A stretch of 64,000 bases of DNA. It comes from Synergistota bacterium. GTDB lineage: Bacteria > Synergistota > GBS-1. The stretch is taken from positions 37,785 through 101,784 of the forward strand of contig JANXBX010000007.1 in assembly GCA_025060595.1 (NCBI GenBank), in the 5' to 3' direction. Positions 1 to 9,064 of this stretch are shown here, in pieces. A program made the position numbers and the translations under genes. Each line of letters starts with the position of its first letter. Position 1 is the first letter of the stretch. The notes below the pieces were generated by a model that was not told where the DNA came from, ran no database searches, and was given only the letters and a program-made list of their open reading frames with translations.

Positions 1-2
1 TT

Positions 3-1625
3 ACTAAAATAGCCTCAAACCTTAAGATACCTGAAGATAAACTTATACCTTATGGATGGTACAAAGCTAAAGTGGATTGGCGTTATCTTAGAGAGCTTAA
101 TAACCGAGAGGATGGCAAATTAATAATGGTCACTGCCATAACACCTACTCCTGCAGGTGAAGGGAAAACAACCACAACTATAGGATTAGCCCAGGCTTTG
201 GCTAAACTTAATAAAAAGGCAATGCTATGTATTAGAGAACCTTCTTTAGGACCCTGTTTTGGTATTAAAGGTGGAGCAGCAGGTGGAGGAATGTCCCAGG
301 TCCTCCCGATGGAAGAAATAAATCTCCACTTCACAGGTGATATTCATGCTGTTGGAGCTGCTCATAACCTTCTCTCCGCAATAATAGACAATCACATATA
401 TCAGGAAAATTCTCTTAATATTGACCCCCGAAGAGTAAAATGGGGTAGAGTTATAGATATGAATGACAGAGCTCTTCGTAAAATAATAATAGGCCTTGGA
501 GGCCCTGCCCATGGCATTCCTCGCGAAAGCCGATTTGATATAACAGCAGCATCAGAGGTTATGGCTATACTCTGCTTGTCTAAAGATATGGACGAGCTCA
601 AAGAGAGACTAGGAAACATAGTAGTCGCTCAAACCTACGATAGAAAATTTATTAAGGCTAAAGATTTAAGAGCCCAAGGAGCTATGGCCGCCCTTCTAAA
701 GGATGCTTTGAGTCCAAACCTGGTTCAAACTATAGAAGGGGTACCTGCTTTCGTTCATGGCGGACCATTTGCAAATATCGCTCACGGAACAAACAGTATT
801 ATAGCCACGAAAATGGCTTTAAAGTTATGCGATTATACAGTTGTTGAAACGGGATTTGCAACTGATCTAGGAGCTGAAAAGTTCTTTAACATAGTTTGCA
901 GGACAGGTGGTTTTAAGCCAGATGCAGTAGTGATCGTAACTACAATCAGAGCTTTAAAAATGCACGGGGGAAAGGCTAAAGAAGAACTTAATAAAGAAGA
1001 TCTTGAAGCATTAGAAAAGGGATGTGAAAACCTTAAAAAGCATATAGAAAATATAAAGCTTCATGGTCTTCCGGTAGTTGTTGCTCTGAATAAATTCATT
1101 TATGATACTTCAGCAGAGATAAAGCTTGTTAGAGAACTGGTCCTATCAGAGGGAGCAAGATTTGCTACCTCTGAAGTATGGGAAAGGGGAGGAGAGGGGG
1201 GAATAGAACTAGCTCTGGAAGTTCTCAAAGCAATAGAAGAAGATCCTAACAACTTTAAATACCTATATGAGTTAAACCTACCTATTAAGGAAAAAATTGA
1301 AAGGATAGCTAAGTTTATGTATGGAGCAGATGGCGTTGAATACGATAGAAAAGCTGAAGAAGAAATAAGTGAATTAGAAAGGGCAGGCTATAAAGATCTT
1401 CCATTGTGTATGGCTAAAACGCAGCTTTCATTATCGGACGACCCTAACTTAAAGGGCAGACCTAGTGGCTTCAAGATAAAGGTTAGAGATGTTCTTCTTT
1501 TAGCAGGTGCCGGATTCATAGTCCCAATAGCAGGGGACATAATGACGATGCCAGGCTTGCCTAAGAAACCCGCAGCTGAACTCGTAGATATAGATTCAGA
1601 AGGAAATATAAGCGGATTATTTTAA
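3..1625 (+). CDS. fhs: Formate--tetrahydrofolate ligase, 5' end cut off by the window
   Basis: ATP-dependent activation of formate to 10-formyl-THF in one-carbon metabolism. The frame is open from base 3. A GTG at 72 is not the true start, because the upstream in-frame residues (…IPYGWYKAK) match the conserved FTHFS N-terminus, so only about 20 residues are missing. Visible signatures are the P-loop-like TPTPAGEGKTTT, REPSLGPCFGIKGGAAGGG, HGGPFANIAHG, ALKMHGG, and the C-terminal IMTMPGLPKKPA and ISGLF. It is full length otherwise and looks functional. It converges on mnmA with about 100 nt between; that gap holds no convincing terminator, only weak AT-rich inverted repeats. Confidence 0.97.
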   Translation, partial: TKIASNLKIPEDKLIPYGWYKAKVDWRYLRELNNREDGKLIMVTAITPTPAGEGKTTTTIGLAQALAKLNKKAMLCIREPSLGPCFGIKGGAAGGGMSQVLPMEEINLHFTGDIHAVGAAHNLLSAIIDNHIYQENSLNIDPRRVKWGRVIDMNDRALRKIIIGLGGPAHGIPRESRFDITAASEVMAILCLSKDMDELKERLGNIVVAQTYDRKFIKAKDLRAQGAMAALLKDALSPNLVQTIEGVPAFVHGGPFANIAHGTNSIIATKMALKLCDYTVVETGFATDLGAEKFFNIVCRTGGFKPDAVVIVTTIRALKMHGGKAKEELNKEDLEALEKGCENLKKHIENIKLHGLPVVVALNKFIYDTSAEIKLVRELVLSEGARFATSEVWERGGEGGIELALEVLKAIEEDPNNFKYLYELNLPIKEKIERIAKFMYGADGVEYDRKAEEEISELERAGYKDLPLCMAKTQLSLSDDPNLKGRPSGFKIKVRDVLLLAGAGFIVPIAGDIMTMPGLPKKPAAELVDIDSEGNISGLF

Positions 1626-1729
1626 CCTTTGAAAAACATATAAAACTTCAAATGTCTTGCTTCTTCACCCATTAATAAAAGGGCACCGAATGGAAAGATA
1701 ATTCATAGGAACCAGGGGAGGAAGGGTTT

Positions 1730-2749
1730 TTATTCTTCTATTATTCCTCCCCAAATAACTTGATTTCCTGAATAGAAGGTAGCAACTTGCCCTGGAGTCA
1801 CGGCTGTAATAGGTTCTTCTAATACTACTTTTACCCTTCCATCCTGAACCGGAACAGCTAATGCTTTAGAAGGAGGAGTATGATATCTAATCTTTACATC
1901 TCCCTTAACCTCTTTTTCCTCAGAAAGCCAATTAACTTGTTTCACCTTGAATTCACTTTTGAATAGCTCTTCAAGAGCTCCAAGAACTACTTCATTTCTC
2001 TCTGCATTTAAAGCAATTATATACTGTCTAATCCCTGTAGCAACACCAAGTCTCCTTCTTTGCCCTATAGTATAAAGAGCTATTCCCTCATGCTCTCCCA
2101 AAATTTTTCCAGAGATATCTCTTATAACACCTTTCTTTAACTTATCCTTAAGTTTATCCTTTATAAACTCCCTAAAGTTCCCTTCTATGAAACAAATATC
2201 CTGACTTCCCCGAGGACTTATAATATCAGCTATCCCTAAATCTTGAGCCTTTTTTAAGACCCACTCACGTGTCTTCTCCCCTAAAGGGAAAATTGCCTTT
2301 TCAAGTAATTCCCTATCTACAAGAGAAAGGAAATAAGATTGATCTTTTTTAGGGTCCTTACCTTTAAATAAACCGAATGGAAACCTTTTAACTATAGCAT
2401 AATGTCCCGTAGCTATATAACTTGCTCCTAGCGATTCTGCTAATTCCCAAAGCTTTAAAAACTTTATCCTACGATTACATATAGCACAGGGATTTGGTGT
2501 CCTTCCCTCGAGGTATTCCCCTAAAAAATAATCTATAACTTCAGTTTTAAATAAAGAGGTTAAATCAATTTCCAATAAGTTTATACCTAACCTACTAGCT
2601 ATTTTTCTTGCTTTCTCAGAGGAGTGATTCTCGCTCAGGATGAAATTCACTCCCACAACATCATAGCCTTGCTCCTTAAGAAGAAAAGCAGAAACAGCGC
2701 TATCCACTCCTCCACTAAGCCCTATAACCACTTTCTCCGTCATCTTCAT
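1730..2749 (-). CDS. mnmA: tRNA-specific 2-thiouridylase MnmA
   Basis: Thiolates U34 of Lys/Glu/Gln tRNAs, taking sulfur from a persulfide relay. The 339-residue protein has the N-terminal PP-loop SGGVDS, the catalytic-cysteine motif NPCAICN, the GHYA motif, and the second cysteine in DICFI, followed by the C-terminal beta-barrel with TIGQRRRLG. Length is slightly below the usual ~360. Its ATG overlaps the stop of the upstream ThiF-like gene (ATGA), so the two are translationally coupled. That suggests, but does not show, a shared role in sulfur transfer. Confidence 0.97.
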   Translation of the reverse strand: MKMTEKVVIGLSGGVDSAVSAFLLKEQGYDVVGVNFILSENHSSEKARKIASRLGINLLEIDLTSLFKTEVIDYFLGEYLEGRTPNPCAICNRRIKFLKLWELAESLGASYIATGHYAIVKRFPFGLFKGKDPKKDQSYFLSLVDRELLEKAIFPLGEKTREWVLKKAQDLGIADIISPRGSQDICFIEGNFREFIKDKLKDKLKKGVIRDISGKILGEHEGIALYTIGQRRRLGVATGIRQYIIALNAERNEVVLGALEELFKSEFKVKQVNWLSEEKEVKGDVKIRYHTPPSKALAVPVQDGRVKVVLEEPITAVTPGQVATFYSGNQVIWGGIIEE

Positions 2750-3420
2750 AACTCTATTAGATAAACTTCTCCCTCCAGAGTATCTATCATCATTAACCTA
2801 TTCACCAGGGATTTCCCAACACCAAACAATATCTTAATAACTTCACAAACTTCATATCCGGCCACTATAGCCACAACCGGAACGATAGCAGGTATAACCT
2901 CAGGAGTTTTTGCCCCTTCAGGATAAAGCTTTTCCAAAACGCTATCATCTTTAATAACACAAACTCTTCCCCACCACCCATGTACAGCTCCATGAACTAA
3001 AGGTATCCCAAGTTTTGAAACTGATTTTATAAGAATCCTCCTTGAGGGAATATTATCCAAAGCATCTACAACAACATTCGCCCCCAATATAAGCCTATCT
3101 ACGTTTTCCTCAGAGAGCTTTTCTCTAATAGGAATTAACTGAACCTCAGGATTTATCTCCTGAACTCTCTTCAAAGCCTCTTCCACCTTAGGTCTACCAA
3201 GGTTATCTAACCTTGAAAGTATTTGCCTATTGAGATTGCTCTCCTCAAATACTTCTGGATCTATGGCTATTATTTTACCAACTCCCAATCTTGCAAGGCT
3301 TTCTATGACAAATCCCCCTAATCCACCACATCCTACCACTGCAACAACACTTTTCCTCAGCTTATTCTGTCCTTCCTCTCCCCACAAGACAACTTGTCTC
3401 GAATATATTTTGTCCAGCAA
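2746..3420 (-). CDS. ThiF/MoeB/HesA-family E1-like adenylyltransferase
   Basis: Predicted ATP-dependent adenylating enzyme for the C-terminal Gly-Gly of a ubiquitin-like sulfur carrier (ThiS/MoaD type). It has the nucleotide motif GCGGLGG, the NLNRQ arginine motif and the DALDN loop. The C-terminal CxxC zinc pairs of MoeB/ThiF are not seen, so it belongs to the short HesA-like class. I prefer the TTG at 3420, which has GGGAGG 8 nt upstream, over the GTG at 3438, which has no Shine-Dalgarno. A TATAAT lies at 3460-3465 upstream. A likely partner is the MoaD-like protein at 39.7 kb (inference). Confidence 0.85.
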   Translation of the reverse strand: MLDKIYSRQVVLWGEEGQNKLRKSVVAVVGCGGLGGFVIESLARLGVGKIIAIDPEVFEESNLNRQILSRLDNLGRPKVEEALKRVQEINPEVQLIPIREKLSEENVDRLILGANVVVDALDNIPSRRILIKSVSKLGIPLVHGAVHGWWGRVCVIKDDSVLEKLYPEGAKTPEVIPAIVPVVAIVAGYEVCEVIKILFGVGKSLVNRLMMIDTLEGEVYLIEL

Positions 3421-3492
3421 AGCCTTTCCCTCCCACACGTTAAGCTAAAAACTGCTTAAATTATACACTCCTCTAAACACTTTTAAAAGACC

Positions 3493-3521
3493 TTGACAAA
3501 AACAAAGAAGAGTGCTATCCT
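3493..3521 (+). promoter_or_regulatory. Sigma-70-type promoter of the RpiR/CoA-transferase operon
   Basis: TTGACA at 3493-3498 (perfect -35), 17-nt spacer, TATCCT at 3516-3521. It lies 55 nt upstream of the RpiR-family start codon. Confidence 0.7.
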
Positions 3522-3575
3522 TTTTGAAGGAAAAGTTACATTTTTTAAATTAAAAAGAAGAGGATTTTTCTTCAA

Positions 3576-4454
3576 ATGGTTGGATTAATAGAGCAACTAA
3601 GAGAAAATCAAGAAAAGTTTACATCTGCTCAAAGAAAATTAGCTAAGTTTCTATTAGAAAACCTTGAAAAGGTAGCTTTTATGTCTACTTCCACCTTAGC
3701 AAGAATGGCAGGTGTTAGTGAAGCCACAGTCATTAGATTTTCCCAACTCGTTGGGTACAAGGGATTTCCAGAACTTAAAGAAGCCTTAAGAGAAATAGTT
3801 CTTAGAAGATTAGACACATCTAAGAGATTAAGTGATTATATCAAAACAGAGGAAGGAGACCATATATTACTCAAAATTCTCAAAAAAGAGAAAGCTATTC
3901 TCGATTTACTTATAGAAACAGCATCCGTAAACGACTTTGAAAAAGTTGTAGATGCCATAGAAAAGGCAAAAAGAATATTCATCATATCCCATAGAAGTGT
4001 CTATGCAATAGGTTATTACCTCAGCTTTTATCTTAATCTCTTAGGATATCAAAATTTCCTTCTCAAAGGAAAGGAATTATCTTACGAGCTCCTTTCATCT
4101 TCTAAAGAGGGAGACTTAGCAATAGCTATTACTTTCCCCAGATATTCCGCAGAAACGGTCGAGCTTTTCTCTTTCGCAGTTCAAAGAAATATAGAAACAA
4201 TAGCCATTACCGATGATTACCTTTCTCCCATAGCCTCTAAAGCATCATATGTTTTATCCGTCCCAACGGATTTTATCTCCTTTGTTGATTCTCTTACAGC
4301 TCCAATGAGCTTAATTAATGCTATTATAGTTGCTCTGAGCTTGAAAAAGCCAGAAGAATATAAAGCAAGACTTGAAAATCTTGAAAAAATTTGGAAAAGC
4401 AAGAATATATACTGGCAAGAAAAGATAAAGGAGGCAGAAGAAGATGAAAAATGA
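3576..4454 (+). CDS. RpiR-family transcriptional regulator (HTH + SIS)
   Basis: 292 residues. The N-terminal ~75 residues form the HTH_6 helix-turn-helix (TLARMAGVSEATVIRFSQLVGYKGFPELK), here only cited as a region around residues 40-70. A SIS sugar-phosphate-binding domain follows at about 120-250. RpiR proteins usually sense phosphorylated sugars or related metabolites. This one is first in an operon with an aminotransferase, CoA-transferase and thiolase, whose start overlaps its stop, so it probably controls that catabolic operon. The effector is unknown. Confidence 0.92.
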   Translation: MVGLIEQLRENQEKFTSAQRKLAKFLLENLEKVAFMSTSTLARMAGVSEATVIRFSQLVGYKGFPELKEALREIVLRRLDTSKRLSDYIKTEEGDHILLKILKKEKAILDLLIETASVNDFEKVVDAIEKAKRIFIISHRSVYAIGYYLSFYLNLLGYQNFLLKGKELSYELLSSSKEGDLAIAITFPRYSAETVELFSFAVQRNIETIAITDDYLSPIASKASYVLSVPTDFISFVDSLTAPMSLINAIIVALSLKKPEEYKARLENLEKIWKSKNIYWQEKIKEAEEDEK

Positions 4455-5790
4455 TTTTGTTTTCTACAGAGATTTCAAGCATTACCATCCAATAGTCGAA
4501 AGAGGCGAAGGGATATACATATATGACAAAAACGGTAAAAAATATATAGATGCTTGCTCAGGAGCTCTCGTTTCCAACTTAGGACATGGCATAAAAGAAA
4601 TAGCTGAAGCTATATATGAACAAGCTCAAAAAATAGCCTTTGCCCATCTTTCAATGCTCGTTAGTGAACCAGCTATAGAACTAGCTCTTTTACTTAAAGA
4701 TCTCGCTCCTGGAGATTTAAACTATACCTGGTTCGTATCTGGTGGTTCCGAAGCTGTAGAATCTGCTATAAAGCTCGCTCGTCAATATTTCTTAGAAAGA
4801 GACAGTGAAAAAAGCTCTAAGTATAAAATAATAGGGAGATGGAACTCCTTCCACGGAAACACTCTCGGAGCTTTAGCTATAGGCGGACACATTTCAAGAA
4901 GAAAGCCCTATATCCCTATGTTCATGGAGTTCCCACATATAAATCCCCACTACTGCTATCGCTGTCCATTTAAGCTAGAATATCCCTCCTGTGATTTAAG
5001 ATGTGCTTTCGAGCTAGAAGATGTAGTAAAGAGAGAAGGGGCCCAGTACATCGCTGCCTTCATAGCAGAACCTGTAGTTGGCGCTACCGTTGGAGCTTTA
5101 GTCCCTCCACCAGAGTATTGGCCTATAGTGAGAGAAATATGTGATAAATACGATATTCTTTTAATAGCAGATGAGGTTATGACAGGGCTTGGTAGGACAG
5201 GTGAAAACTTTGCTGTAAACCACTGGAAAGTAATCCCTGATATGATAGTTTTAGGGAAAGGGATGTCGGCAGGATATAGTCCATTAGCTGGAGTTATAGT
5301 AAGCGAAAAGATTACCGAAACAATCAAGAAAGGTAGTGGAAGATTTATTCATGGTCACACTTACGGAGGAAACCCTCTATCCTGTGCTACAGGTGTTGCA
5401 GTACTCAAGTACATTCTTAAACACAATTTAATAGAAAACGTTAAAAACATGGGAGCTTATTTAGAAACTCTTTTAAGAAAAGATCTCTGCGAGATTCCTA
5501 TAATTGGTGACATTAGAGGTATAGGACTGATGTGGGGAATAGAAATAGTTAAGGATAAAAACACTAAGGAACCTTTTCCAAGATCAGTAAATGCAATATC
5601 GAAAGTAACTAACATTCTTACTGAAATGGGTCTATTAGTTTACCCAGGAAGTGGAGCTGCAGACGGTATAAGAGGAGATCATTTCATGATAGCTCCTCCA
5701 TTCACCTTGAAAGAGGAAGAAGCCATTGAAATAGTCCATCTATTAAGAGAAGGCCTGAAAAAGGCTTCCGAGATCTTATTAAGGGAGTGA
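4444..5790 (+). CDS. Class III PLP-dependent aminotransferase, YodT-like
   Basis: 448 residues, fold-type I aminotransferase. It has the pyridine-nitrogen aspartate in ADEVMTGLGRTG, the PLP lysine in LGKGMSAGYSPL, and GGSEAVESAIK for phosphate binding. A short cysteine-rich insert (HYCYRCPF…CDLRC, about residues 165-185) may be structural. Being next to CoA-transferase alpha and beta genes recalls the Bacillus yodT-yodS-yodR arrangement linked to beta-lysine breakdown. The substrate is probably an omega- or beta-amino acid (inference). Start ATG has AAAGGAGG about 9 nt upstream and overlaps the regulator's 3' end. Confidence 0.88.
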   Translation: MKNDFVFYRDFKHYHPIVERGEGIYIYDKNGKKYIDACSGALVSNLGHGIKEIAEAIYEQAQKIAFAHLSMLVSEPAIELALLLKDLAPGDLNYTWFVSGGSEAVESAIKLARQYFLERDSEKSSKYKIIGRWNSFHGNTLGALAIGGHISRRKPYIPMFMEFPHINPHYCYRCPFKLEYPSCDLRCAFELEDVVKREGAQYIAAFIAEPVVGATVGALVPPPEYWPIVREICDKYDILLIADEVMTGLGRTGENFAVNHWKVIPDMIVLGKGMSAGYSPLAGVIVSEKITETIKKGSGRFIHGHTYGGNPLSCATGVAVLKYILKHNLIENVKNMGAYLETLLRKDLCEIPIIGDIRGIGLMWGIEIVKDKNTKEPFPRSVNAISKVTNILTEMGLLVYPGSGAADGIRGDHFMIAPPFTLKEEEAIEIVHLLREGLKKASEILLRE

Positions 5791-5798
5791 TTGTTAAT

Positions 5799-6467
5799 AT
5801 GGGTTCTTATTTTAAACCTATAATGACTCCAGATGAAGCTGTTAAAGATATTTTTGATGGAGCAACTATAATGATAGGAGGATTCAATGTAGGTGGGATT
5901 CCTTATTCCTTAGTCGAAGCTCTGCTTAGAAAAGGAGTTAAAAATCTAACATTGATATGTAATGACACAGCTTATGAAGATGTGGGACATGGCAAACTCA
6001 TAGCAAATGGTCAAGTCAAAAAGGTAATCGCTTCCCATATAGGACTAAATAAAATGACTCAAAAGCTATATAATGAAGGTCTTTTAGAAGTGGAATTTGT
6101 TCCCCAAGGCACTCTTGCTGAAAGAATAAGAGCAGGCGGCTTCGGTCTTGGAGGAGTACTTACACCTACAGGCATTGGAACCTTAGCAGAAAAAGGAAAA
6201 CAAGTTTTAGAAATAAATGGCAAAAAATATATTCTTGAGCTCCCCTTACGTGCCGATTTCTCCTTAATAAAAGCAAAGAAAGCCGACAAGATAGGAAACC
6301 TTTGGTACTGGGGAAATGCAAGAAACTTCAATCCACTTATGGCAGCAGCTGCTGACATAGTTATAGCCGAGGTAGAGATTCTCGTAAATGTTGGAGAAAT
6401 TGATCCAAATGACGTTCACACACCGGGAATACTAGTAGATAGATTGGTAATATCTGGAGGTGAGTAG
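5799..6467 (+). CDS. 3-oxoacid/butyrate-type CoA-transferase, subunit A
   Basis: Alpha subunit of a family I CoA-transferase that activates short carboxylic acids with acetyl-CoA, acetoacetyl-CoA or succinyl-CoA. It shows the glycine-rich GATIMIGGFNVGGIP loop and GGFGLGGVLTPTGIGT typical of AtoD/ScoA/YodS. I prefer ATG 5799 (AAGGGAG 11 nt upstream) over GTG 5787, which abuts the same Shine-Dalgarno. It follows the aminotransferase directly, and subunit B begins 2 nt after its stop. Confidence 0.92.
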   Translation: MGSYFKPIMTPDEAVKDIFDGATIMIGGFNVGGIPYSLVEALLRKGVKNLTLICNDTAYEDVGHGKLIANGQVKKVIASHIGLNKMTQKLYNEGLLEVEFVPQGTLAERIRAGGFGLGGVLTPTGIGTLAEKGKQVLEINGKKYILELPLRADFSLIKAKKADKIGNLWYWGNARNFNPLMAAAADIVIAEVEILVNVGEIDPNDVHTPGILVDRLVISGGE

Positions 6468-6469
6468 TA

Positions 6470-7141
6470 TTGATACCCAATATACCTGAAGAAGAAGCCA
6501 AAATAAGGATAGCAAAAAGAATAGCTAAAGAATTTAAAGATGGGGATGTGGTTAACCTTGGAATAGGTATACCATCTCTTGTGGCTGATTATATTCCCAA
6601 AGATATTCACGTAATATTTCACACAGAAAATGGTATGCTTGGTGCTGGCCCTAAAGTTAAAGAGGAAGAAGGAACGATAGATATTATAGGAGCTGGAGGA
6701 GTGAAAATTACCGTTCTTCCAGGCGGCTCTTTTTTTAGTAGTGATATTTCTTTTGGATTAATTCGTGGAGGACATATAGATATAACAGTATTAGGAACAT
6801 TAGAAGTAGACGAAGAGGGAAATCTTGCAAATTGGATGATCCCAGGAAAACTCACTCCCGGCATGGGAGGAGCAATGGATCTTGTAACGGGATCGAAAAA
6901 GGTTTTTGTGGCAACATTACATACAGCTAAAGGAAAACCGAAAATAGTAAAGAGATGTTCACTACCTTTAACAGGACAAAAAGTCGTAAGCAAGATATTT
7001 ACTGAATTAGCAGTCTTTGAGGTTACAAAGAAAGGTTTAGTCCTCGAAGAAATCGCTCCAGATGTCGACTTAAAAACACTAAGAGAAATCACAGAACCAG
7101 ATTTCAAAGTTAAGGAACCACTTAAAATAATGGAGGTATGA
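6470..7141 (+). CDS. 3-oxoacid/butyrate-type CoA-transferase, subunit B
   Basis: Beta subunit, 223 residues, carrying the catalytic glutamate in the HTENGMLGAGP motif. Also visible are GVKITVLPGGSFF and PGMGGAMDLV. Starts at TTG 6470, with GGAGGTGAG 5 nt upstream. Together with subunit A and the following thiolase it can convert a 3-oxo acid into its CoA ester for thiolytic cleavage to acetyl-CoA. Confidence 0.93.
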   Translation: MIPNIPEEEAKIRIAKRIAKEFKDGDVVNLGIGIPSLVADYIPKDIHVIFHTENGMLGAGPKVKEEEGTIDIIGAGGVKITVLPGGSFFSSDISFGLIRGGHIDITVLGTLEVDEEGNLANWMIPGKLTPGMGGAMDLVTGSKKVFVATLHTAKGKPKIVKRCSLPLTGQKVVSKIFTELAVFEVTKKGLVLEEIAPDVDLKTLREITEPDFKVKEPLKIMEV

Positions 7142-7146
7142 TGAAA

Positions 7147-8325
7147 ATGAGTAGGGTAGTCATACTTTCAGCAGTTAGAACTCCAGGAGGGAGGTTTGGA
7201 GGTTCTCTATCATCTTTCACAGCAGCGGAGCTAGGAGCTATTGCTATTAGGGAAGCCATTATAAGAGCAAATATACCTATTGAAGTAATTGGAGAAGTAA
7301 TAATGGGCAACGCCTGGCAAGCAGGGGTTGGACCTAATGTAGCAAGAATAAGCGCAATCTTCGCAGGGCTACCTGAAAGCGTATCAGCCTTTACGGTTAA
7401 TAAAAGATGCGGTTCCGGTTTAAAAGCAGTAATGCTTGGAGCCGATGCTATATTATTAGGAAGGGAAAAGGTAGTGGTAGCAGGAGGAACAGAAGCAACA
7501 AGTCAGGTCCCCTATATACTTCAAGGTGCAAGATGGGGATACAAGATGGGTCATCAAGAAATATACGATGCCCTTCACAAAGATGGTTTCTTCTGTCCTA
7601 TGGCTAATATGATGATGGGAGCCACAGCAGAAATCTTGGTTCAAGAATACAATATATCTCGAAGAGAACAAGATGAATACGCTCTGGAATCACACAGAAG
7701 AGCTATACACGCTATTGACTCTGGAAAATTTAATGAAGAAATCGTTCCAGTAGAAGTTAAAGACAAAACAGGCACCTTTTTATTTAAACAAGATGAAATT
7801 CCTCGCAGAGATACCTCTCTTGAAAAACTTGCAAAACTTCCTCCTGTGTTTAAAGAAAACGGTACTATTACTGCTGGAACAAGCTCTGCTTTATGCGATG
7901 CGGCAGCAGCCGTTGTCCTAGCTGATGAAGACTGGGCAAAAGCCGAGGGCTTAAAACCTTTAGCAAGAATACTTTCATATACAAGTATCGGAATAGCACC
8001 AGATCACATGGGATTAGGTCCTGTAAAAGCTGTTCCTAAAGCACTATCATTAGCAGGTATCTCTTTAAAAGATATAGATTTAATAGAACTTAACGAAGCA
8101 TTTGCAGCCCAAGTAATAGCTGTAGAAAGGGAACTTGGCTTAGATCACACAAAAGTAAATATACACGGAGGAGCAATAGCACTAGGACATCCTATTGGAG
8201 CAACAGGATCTAAAATTCTGACAACTTTAATCCATGCCCTTAAAACTTATGACAAGCAATTTGGTCTTGTGACTCTTTGTATAGGTGGAGGACAAGGTAT
8301 TGCTATGGTGATCGAAAGATTATAA
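7147..8325 (+). CDS. Acetyl-CoA C-acyltransferase (thiolase)
   Basis: Degradative/biosynthetic thiolase. The acylated cysteine is in NKRCGSGLKA (about residue 88), the histidine in GGAIALGHPIGATGS, and the second cysteine in CIGGGQGIA. It is the last gene of the RpiR operon and would cleave the 3-oxoacyl-CoA made by the CoA-transferase. Three in-frame ATGs occur (7138, 7141, 7147). The last gives the family-typical N-terminus MSRVVILSAVRTP, 10 nt after GGAGG. The 3' end overlaps the convergent nicotinamidase gene by 6 nt, leaving no room for a terminator. Confidence 0.94.
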   Translation: MSRVVILSAVRTPGGRFGGSLSSFTAAELGAIAIREAIIRANIPIEVIGEVIMGNAWQAGVGPNVARISAIFAGLPESVSAFTVNKRCGSGLKAVMLGADAILLGREKVVVAGGTEATSQVPYILQGARWGYKMGHQEIYDALHKDGFFCPMANMMMGATAEILVQEYNISRREQDEYALESHRRAIHAIDSGKFNEEIVPVEVKDKTGTFLFKQDEIPRRDTSLEKLAKLPPVFKENGTITAGTSSALCDAAAAVVLADEDWAKAEGLKPLARILSYTSIGIAPDHMGLGPVKAVPKALSLAGISLKDIDLIELNEAFAAQVIAVERELGLDHTKVNIHGGAIALGHPIGATGSKILTTLIHALKTYDKQFGLVTLCIGGGQGIAMVIERL

Positions 8326-8832
8326 TATTTCTATTTTTAAACTCTCGCTCATCTCTTTCAAAGCCCATTTGTGTTTTTCCTCTGTTATACTTGCACACCC
8401 ATCCTTATAAACCTTAACTGGATAACCTAACATCTTGGCATGAGCGCTCGTATAGAGAACACATATATTTGTTAAAACCCCAACAACGTATATTTCATTT
8501 ATTTTTTCCTTTTCAAGAATATCTTTAAGCTGAGTTTCTATAAAGCCATCATAAGTTTTCTTTTCTACCAAGATATCCTCGGGTTGAGGTGCAATCTCAT
8601 CTATAACTTTAGCCCCCCAACTTCCCTTACTTGCATGAGGAGGCCAATCCTTAAATTCTTTATCATCTTCAGAATGAGCATCACATATGTAAAATACTTT
8701 TCCTTCCTTCCTAAACTCATGAACCCTTTCTTTAATAAAGGGGACTATCCTCCTACCAGATTCACCAATATAGAGCTTCCCAGCAGGGTTTACAAAATCA
8801 TTAAGCATGTCAATTACAAATAAAGCTTTCAT
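8320..8832 (-). CDS. pncA: Isochorismatase-fold hydrolase, probable nicotinamidase
   Basis: About 170 residues. The cysteine-hydrolase triad is visible: Asp in VIDMLNDF, Lys in VEKKTYDGF, Cys in GVLTNICVLYTS. The metal-binding DAHSEDD…H pattern favours nicotinamidase (nicotinamide to nicotinate, NAD salvage) over isochorismatase. I choose ATG 8832, preceded by GGGGGTGAGG, rather than GTG 8841. The start lies inside the end of the upstream small ORF. Confidence 0.86.
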   Translation of the reverse strand: MKALFVIDMLNDFVNPAGKLYIGESGRRIVPFIKERVHEFRKEGKVFYICDAHSEDDKEFKDWPPHASKGSWGAKVIDEIAPQPEDILVEKKTYDGFIETQLKDILEKEKINEIYVVGVLTNICVLYTSAHAKMLGYPVKVYKDGCASITEEKHKWALKEMSESLKIEIL

Positions 8833-9064
8833 CTTCCTCACCCCCTTTATTAAGCATAATAGATATAAGTTTATAGAGCTCTTTCTCTTCTAAGAAAGAG
8901 ACGAGAAAGAGCTCTATTTCCCACTTTCCAGGAGATACTTCCTCTATCTCTGAAACTTTTAAGGGAAGAACGCCAAAAAGGTGAATATTTTCTAATAAAA
9001 ACTTTATTTTCTTATAACTATCTACCTTTAGACTTACCAGGCGAATATGGGAAAACTTTCGCAA
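8810..9064 (-). CDS. Small hypothetical protein, DUF4911-like (tentative)
   Basis: 84 residues, no signal peptide or cysteine cluster. It looks like a small alpha/beta fold with alternating hydrophobic strands ([16 protein letters not shown]) and a C-terminal amphipathic helix. Size and pattern recall DUF4911, but I cannot confirm this. It overlaps the end of glyA by 31 nt (TTG start with AAGGAA upstream) and the start of pncA by 23 nt, so it is wedged into a glyA operon. A later non-standard start at the glyA stop is possible. Confidence 0.6.
   Translation of the reverse strand: MRKFSHIRLVSLKVDSYKKIKFLLENIHLFGVLPLKVSEIEEVSPGKWEIELFLVSFLEEKELYKLISIMLNKGGEEDESFICN

Noticed and set aside
1626-1729. 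Terminator between fhs and mnmA
   Set aside because: Only short AT-rich inverted repeats (about 4-6 bp) without a GC stem and U-run were found.
6619-7107. 162-residue minus-strand frame inside the CoA-transferase B gene
   Set aside because: Antisense of a catalytic, conserved region; no ribosome site or family resemblance.
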